DNA of 64,000 nt from positions 372,001-436,000 of the forward strand of contig MKTY01000027.1 in assembly GCA_001898485.1 (NCBI GenBank), given 5' to 3'. The notes below the pieces were generated by a model. That model did not search any database. It was not told where the DNA came from and was given only the letters and a program-made list of their open reading frames with translations. Position numbers and translations under genes: made by a program. The stretch comes from Sphingobacteriales bacterium 46-32. GTDB lineage: Bacteria > Bacteroidota > Bacteroidia > Chitinophagales > Chitinophagaceae. Below are positions 59,763 to 64,000 of this stretch, piece by piece; the stretch's first letter is position 1, and each line of letters begins with the position of its first letter.

Positions 59763-59830
59763 GACTCTTTAAACTCTCTTTAAACTCTTTATACCCTTTA
59801 TACCCTTTATACTTTTAAATCTTTATACTT
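59763..59830. repeat. CTTTAWAMY-type array reaching into nhaA
   Basis: Units such as CTTTAAACT, CTTTATACC, CTTTATACC and CTTTATACTT repeat with a 9-10 base period. The end of the array contains the stop codon of nhaA and its last codons (SIKI). Confidence 0.8.
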
Positions 59831-60969
59831 TCATTCTTCCTGAAGCACAGACTCAGCACAAACAATCCCAACACTGCTGCTACTGTTGATGCAATCAGTA
59901 TCGCTATTTTAGCATTGGTAATAAAATGAGGAGCATCACCAAAAGCCAGCAGTGTGATAAAGATGGCCATGGTAAATCCGATACCGGCCAGCAATCCCAC
60001 CGCACCGATTTGTTTCCAGTTGACACCTTCTGGAAGTGCACACCAGCCAACGGTTACCGCCAGTGCGCAGAAAAGTAATATACCCAGTGGCTTTCCGGCT
60101 ACCAGTCCGAAGAATATACCCATACTGCTGGAAGAAAACAATTCATCGGCCCAGCCTGCTTCGATGATAATACCAGTATTGGCCAGTGCGAATATGGGGA
60201 GAATAAAAAAAGATACGGGGCGGTGCAGGAAATGCTGGAGTTTGTAAGAAATCGTTTTTTCTCCCCCACTTCCAAACGGGATGGCGAAAGCGAGTAATAC
60301 ACCCGTGATGGTAGGATGCACGCCCGAATGCAGCATAAAGTACCACATAGCCACACCCGGTATCAGATAAGCCCATAGTTTATGTACTTTAAGCCGGTTG
60401 AGCACCAGTAGTCCGGCAAAGATGCCCATGGCGATGCCGAGGTTAAGCAATACCACTCCTTTTGAATAAAAGAAGGCTATGACGAGTATGGCGCCCAGGT
60501 CATCGATTACGGCCAGTGCGGTCAGAAATATTTTAAGTCCGGCAGGTACCCTGTTGCCCAGGAGCGAAAGCATACCGATGGCAAAAGCAATATCGGTTGC
60601 CATGGGTATGCCGGCACCAGCCTGTCCGGCTGTACCGTAGTTAAACAACAGGTAAATACCCGCGGGAACCAGCATGCCTCCGGCCGCTCCGATAACCGGA
60701 AGCAGGGCTGTTTTCAGATTGGATAATTCGCCTTTATAAATTTCACGTTCGAGTTCGAGTCCGATCAGCAGGAAGAAGATCACCATCAGGCCATCGTTGA
60801 TCCAGTATTCGAGGCTGTAATTACCAAGCTTTGTGTGCCAGAAACCAACATAAGCCTCACCTGCAGTGCTATTGGCCAGCAGAAGGGAAATAATGGTACA
60901 GCCAATCAGAATAAATCCACCCGCTTTTTCACTATTAAAAAAATCCGTGAATAGTTTTGTCAATCGCAT
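59815..60969 (-). CDS. nhaA: Na+/H+ antiporter NhaA
   Basis: A 384-residue inner-membrane antiporter that exports sodium in exchange for protons. About 11-12 hydrophobic helices are visible. The family hallmarks are EYWINDGLMVIFFLLIGLELERE near the start, PMATDIAFAIGML and the ion-binding Asp pair in ALAVIDDLGAILVIAFFYS, then FALANTGI and LLAGIGFTMAIFI. Helix IV TDIAFA and the DD pair are intact, so it should be active. The last four residues SIKI and the stop lie inside a CTTTAWAMY array. It is convergent with the OstA-like gene, with the junction fully taken up by two arrays. Confidence 0.95.
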   Translation of the reverse strand: MRLTKLFTDFFNSEKAGGFILIGCTIISLLLANSTAGEAYVGFWHTKLGNYSLEYWINDGLMVIFFLLIGLELEREIYKGELSNLKTALLPVIGAAGGMLVPAGIYLLFNYGTAGQAGAGIPMATDIAFAIGMLSLLGNRVPAGLKIFLTALAVIDDLGAILVIAFFYSKGVVLLNLGIAMGIFAGLLVLNRLKVHKLWAYLIPGVAMWYFMLHSGVHPTITGVLLAFAIPFGSGGEKTISYKLQHFLHRPVSFFILPIFALANTGIIIEAGWADELFSSSSMGIFFGLVAGKPLGILLFCALAVTVGWCALPEGVNWKQIGAVGLLAGIGFTMAIFITLLAFGDAPHFITNAKIAILIASTVAAVLGLFVLSLCFRKNESIKI

Positions 60970-61012
60970 AAGCCCCGGTATTGATAAAGTGCGAAAATAC
61001 CGATATGTGGAA

Positions 61013-61175
61013 AGGTATAAAAGTATAAAGGTTTAAAAGTCTAAAGGAATAAGGTGAAAGGCAGAAGGTGTAAGGTGAAAACTTTTGAATTGCGGCCCCT
61101 TTTCCTTCCCCCCTTTACCTTTTACCTTACTCACAACTTAAAACCTAAAACTTAAAACTTCTACCCTCCACCCTA
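61013..61175. repeat. Mixed AAGGTRW / CTTTAWAMY inverted array upstream of nhaA
   Basis: The left part (61013-61080) runs from GGTATAAAAGTATAAAGGTT through AAGGTGAAAGG and GAAGGTGTAAGGTG. The right part (61105-61175) holds CCTTTACCTTTTACCTTAC and then AACTTAAAACCTAAAACTTA. The arms are inverted and separated by about 25 bases. It lies between the divergent nhaA and the 160-residue gene, about 45 bases from the nhaA start. Confidence 0.75.
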
Positions 61176-61243
61176 CTTTTGCATTTCATTTAGACTTTAC
61201 TGGCATACTATTTCGTTATGCTGACATAAAATTTTCATCTGTT

Positions 61244-61726
61244 ATGAATAAAACAATCTCCGCCCTGCTGGTAGCCACCGCACTTTTCGTTGTTTCATCT
61301 GCATCTGCGCAGAATTACAAAACAGCACTTGGTGTGCGTCTCAGCAGCAGCCAGGCCATGGTAAATAACTCTATTTCTCTCAAACATTTTCTCAATGAGC
61401 GGTCGGCTGTGGAGGCCCTGTTCTCCTTTGGTGATCCGCTTGCACTGGGTGCTCTCTATGAAGTGCATAAACCATTTGCCAGTGAAGGATTGCAATGGTT
61501 CTATGGCGGAGGCGGCTACCTGGGATTTGTAAAAACTTTCAACCCTACCAAAAACCGCAATGAGACGGATGCCAATTTTGGGGCAATGGGTGTGCTGGGG
61601 CTGGATTATAAATTTGCCAATATTCCGCTCAACCTTTCACTCGACTGGAAACCCGAGCTGAACCTGGTCACGGATATCAACTTTGAACCGGCAGCGGTAG
61701 GGTTTACGGCGAGGTTTACGTTCTAG
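61244..61726 (+). CDS. Small outer-membrane barrel-like protein
   Basis: A 160-residue protein with a signal peptide (VVSSASAQ, cut near residue 22). Strand-like segments alternate hydrophobic and polar residues: LGVRLSSSQAMVNNSISLKH, SAVEALFSFGDPLALGALYE, LQWFYGGGGYLGFVKTF and LNLSLDWKPELNLVTD. The final residue is Phe in FTARFTF, the usual C-terminal outer-membrane signal. It resembles the OprG/OmpW-like or PorT-like small barrels of Bacteroidota but no exact family is claimed. A strong hairpin array follows the stop codon directly. Confidence 0.72.
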   Translation: MNKTISALLVATALFVVSSASAQNYKTALGVRLSSSQAMVNNSISLKHFLNERSAVEALFSFGDPLALGALYEVHKPFASEGLQWFYGGGGYLGFVKTFNPTKNRNETDANFGAMGVLGLDYKFANIPLNLSLDWKPELNLVTDINFEPAAVGFTARFTF

Positions 61727-61727
61727 G

Positions 61728-61820
61728 AGTATAAAAAGTTTAAGGAGTTTAAAGGGTATAAGGAGTATTGCTCTCTTTATACCCTTTAAACATTTATACC
61801 CATTATACCTTTCTTACCGT
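61728..61820. repeat. Inverted CTTTAWAMY array with a perfect core hairpin
   Basis: The left arm has AGTATAAAAAGTTTAAGG, the right arm CATTTATACCCATTATACC. The core at 61748-61790 pairs TTTAAAGGGTATAAGGAG with CTCTTTATACCCTTTAAA (one mismatch) around a seven-base loop. It starts right after the stop of the 160-residue gene and probably works as its terminator. Confidence 0.85.
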
Positions 61821-61927
61821 TTTCCACAACTTGCGGGGGATTTCCACATTCTTGCAGATTTTTTCAGGTTTCTGCGTTTTTGTGCAGGAATTTAATCTAT
61901 ATTTAACATGCTATCCAAAACTGAAGC

Positions 61928-62677
61928 ATGCTAAAGAAGGAAAGACAATCTTATATACTGCAGCAGGTAAACCTGCATAATAAGGTGCTGTCCTCATCAT
62001 TGAGTGCTGATATAAAGGTGTCGGAAGACACCGTACGGCGCGACCTGCAGGAGCTGGCCGAAGAGGGCAAGCTTATTAAAGTGCATGGTGGTGCGCTCTC
62101 CCGCTCATTCAGCCAGGTGCATGTTCCCAGTAACGGAGTTTATTCACAGGCACAGAAAAGAAAAATCGCTCAGAAAGCCATTGGTCTTATCGGTAATGGC
62201 ATGTTTGTGCTTACTGGCGGTGGTACTACTATTGTTGAAATGGCCCGGATGCTACCTCCACAGCTCAAGGCCACTTTTATTTCAGGTAGTATAGCTGCGA
62301 TACTGGAGTACATGGATCATCCCAATATTGATGTGATCCTGATTGGTGATAAAATTTCCAAAAGTTCAAAGATTACGGTAGGTCCTGAGGCTATTGCCAA
62401 GATCAGACAGTTGAAAGCAGATATCTGCTTTCTGGGCACCAATGCGATCGACATTCAGAATGGTGTAACGGATAACGACTGGGAAGTGGTTCATCTGAAA
62501 AAGGCGATGATCGAATCTTCGCGAAAAGTGGTATGCCTGTCAATTGCAGAAAAAATCAACACTTACCAGCCAATCCAGATTTGTGAGCTGAGCAAAATCG
62601 ATATCCTGATTACGGAGCTTTCTCCGGAAGACCCTTTACTGAAACCCTATGCCGACGCCGGTATCCAGATCATGTAA
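61928..62677 (+). CDS. DeoR-family transcriptional regulator
   Basis: A 249-residue regulator. The N-terminal DeoR helix-turn-helix (about 4-58) has KKERQSYILQQV, VSEDTVRRDLQELAEEGKL and VHGGAL. The sugar-phosphate-binding DeoRC domain contains FVLTGGGTTIVEMARML, VILIGDKISKSS, ADICFLGTNAID and LITE. It should bind a phosphorylated sugar that releases it from DNA. The SusC-type receptor gene starts 55 bases downstream on the same strand, so it may control that uptake system. A TATATTTA sequence about 20 bases upstream resembles the -7 box. Confidence 0.9.
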   Translation: MLKKERQSYILQQVNLHNKVLSSSLSADIKVSEDTVRRDLQELAEEGKLIKVHGGALSRSFSQVHVPSNGVYSQAQKRKIAQKAIGLIGNGMFVLTGGGTTIVEMARMLPPQLKATFISGSIAAILEYMDHPNIDVILIGDKISKSSKITVGPEAIAKIRQLKADICFLGTNAIDIQNGVTDNDWEVVHLKKAMIESSRKVVCLSIAEKINTYQPIQICELSKIDILITELSPEDPLLKPYADAGIQIM

Positions 62678-62732
62678 TACCGGGATGATTTTTTAAAACT
62701 GCTTAATTACATATTTTAAAAACAACACAGCT

Positions 62733-64000
62733 ATGAGAAAGATTCTACATTCGGTTGTAGCATTTGCATTTTTGCTGCTGCTTCCGTCCGTACTGCTGGC
62801 CCAGACCCGATCAGTGGCTGGTCTGGTTCAATCAAAGGAGACCCGACAGGGGCTGGCAGGGGTTACCGTTCAGATCAAAGGTAAACCCAGCGCAACGCAA
62901 ACAGATGCAGATGGCGCTTTCAAAATTGAAGTCGCAGAAAACGATGTACTGGTATTTTCTTATGTTGGTTTTGAAACCAAGGAGCAGAAAGTAGGGACCG
63001 CAACTTTTCTGACAGTTGTGTTGGATAACAAAGGCGGAGATATGGATGAAGTAGTTGTGACCGGCTATGGAATCCGTAAAAGTAGAAGAGAGCTTAGCTA
63101 TCAGGCGCCCACCATTAAGGGTGATGAATTAGCTCAGACCAAACGGGCCAACTTTGTAAATGCCATTGCTGGTCGGGCACCGGGTGTTACGGTAACCTCC
63201 ACATCGGGTGTGCCGGGAGCAGGTGCGCAGGTATTATTGCGTGGGCCTGTTTCAATTGCAGGTAATAACCAGCCGCTTTTTGTGGTTGATGGTGTACCAG
63301 CTACCAACAACAGCTTCAACCAGACACAGGGGCTTGTAAATCCCAGTAACCTGTCATCTACTCCGGCCTCTGCTGGTTTTGCCAGCCGTGGAGCTGACTA
63401 TACCAATCGTATGGCCGACCTTAATCCCGAAGACATCGAAAGTATTACGATCCTGAAAGGTCCTGAAGCTGCCGCCCTTTTCGGCTCGGATGGTGCCTCC
63501 GGAGCAGTGATCATCACGACTAAAAAAGGGGCTACCGGTCGCGCCAAAGTAACTTATGACAATACGTTTTCCTGGCAGGACGTATACCGCTACCCCGATA
63601 TTCAGACAGAATACTCACGTGGTACCAATGGTATTTATGATCCGCAGGCTTATAGCTCAACGTATGGTTTTATCATGTATGGACCAAAATATGAGCCAGG
63701 CACACAGCAGTTTGACAATCTGCACAACTTCTTCCGTACAGGTAAGCTGCAGCAGCATAATATCAGCCTCGAAGCAGGCAATCAGAATGCTACCTACCGT
63801 ATGTCGGCCGGTTATCTTACACAGTCTGGTGTTGTTCCCAACACTAAATATGAGCGGTTGAATTTCCGGCTTTCTTCCAGTGCCAAATTGAGTGAAAAGA
63901 TCAATGCCCTAACCACGTTTGCCTATACCAATGCAGACAATGATAAGGCTTCAAAAGGTCCCGGTACTTACTACAACAATCTTATCTCCTGGCCTACCGA
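62733..64000 (+). CDS. SusC/RagA-family TonB-linked outer-membrane receptor (3' end outside window)
   Basis: The N-terminal 422 residues of a large receptor that imports glycans or peptides with a SusD partner. A signal peptide (VLLAQ, cut at about 23) is followed by a carboxypeptidase-D regulatory-like domain (VAGLVQSKETRQGLAGVTVQ, LVFSYVGFETKEQ), the TonB-box-like stretch DEVVVTGYG, and the plug domain with FVNAIAGRAPGVTV, QVLLRGPVS, PLFVVDGVP, DIESITILKGPEAAALFGS and the GAVIITTKKG signature. Then the barrel starts (YDNTFSWQDVY). The frame is open to the window edge. The substrate cannot be told from this part. A DeoR regulator lies 55 bases upstream. Confidence 0.93.
   Translation, partial: MRKILHSVVAFAFLLLLPSVLLAQTRSVAGLVQSKETRQGLAGVTVQIKGKPSATQTDADGAFKIEVAENDVLVFSYVGFETKEQKVGTATFLTVVLDNKGGDMDEVVVTGYGIRKSRRELSYQAPTIKGDELAQTKRANFVNAIAGRAPGVTVTSTSGVPGAGAQVLLRGPVSIAGNNQPLFVVDGVPATNNSFNQTQGLVNPSNLSSTPASAGFASRGADYTNRMADLNPEDIESITILKGPEAAALFGSDGASGAVIITTKKGATGRAKVTYDNTFSWQDVYRYPDIQTEYSRGTNGIYDPQAYSSTYGFIMYGPKYEPGTQQFDNLHNFFRTGKLQQHNISLEAGNQNATYRMSAGYLTQSGVVPNTKYERLNFRLSSSAKLSEKINALTTFAYTNADNDKASKGPGTYYNNLISWPT

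Noticed and set aside
61815-61860. Two DnaA-box-like words (TTTTCCACA and ATTTCCACA)
   Set aside because: Only two sites, no dnaA or dnaN gene nearby and no AT-rich unwinding region with ordered boxes; chance is likely.

Overview
The window looks like a chromosome segment of a Bacteroidota organism, most likely of the Chitinophagaceae type. The evidence is a SusC/RagA TonB-linked receptor at the right edge, a 1,933-residue secreted protein with SprB-like repeats and a type IX secretion tail, LptD, OstA-like and single-gene MCE proteins of Bacteroidota type, TAnnTTTG promoter boxes, and very few Shine-Dalgarno sequences. No species is named from this.

Left third (1-24.6 kb): a cut secreted protein, a GH18-like lipoprotein, a NudK-type Nudix hydrolase, a ThuA-domain protein, an HxlR regulator divergent from a luciferase-like monooxygenase, and a PD40/OmpA protein. 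Then come the giant SprB-repeat adhesin, a 132-bp tandem repeat, an ABC ATPase and a six-gene minus-strand envelope block (16.3-21.9 kb). One gene of that block carries a homopolymer frameshift. The block diverges from a NarL-type two-component pair.

Middle (24.7-40.1 kb): an SF1 helicase, a DUF1080 protein, an esterase, a NamZ-type muramidase, an AHSA1 protein, HutU and HutH, an amidase divergent from LptD, PlsC, uracil-DNA glycosylase and tRNA-Arg(TCT).

Accessory island (about 40.2-55.0 kb): directly behind the tRNA gene lies an AT-richer minus-strand operon of five tightly packed genes. In transcription order these are a 1,778-residue DUF1998-type helicase with a nuclease-like tail, a Doc-like protein, a DrmD-like SNF2 helicase, an Eco57I-type DNA methyltransferase fused to a complete DUF433 antitoxin, and a PIN-like toxin candidate. 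I read it as a DISARM-related anti-phage system with toxin-antitoxin parts built in. A broken AraC-type regulator fragment marks the far side. No integrase was seen.

Right part (55.1-64 kb): a VOC protein, an MDR oxidoreductase, an overlapping MCE/OstA-like pair for envelope lipid or LPS transport, NhaA, a small porin-like protein, a DeoR regulator and the start of a SusC-type receptor.

Many gene 3' ends in the window carry degenerate arrays of 7-9 bp units (GTGCTRAT, AAGGTRW, AGTKRAC, CTTTAWAMY types), often as two inverted arms. Several arrays supply the stop codon or the last codons of the neighbouring gene, and one lies inside a signal peptide. These arrays and the island operon are the most unusual parts of the sequence.
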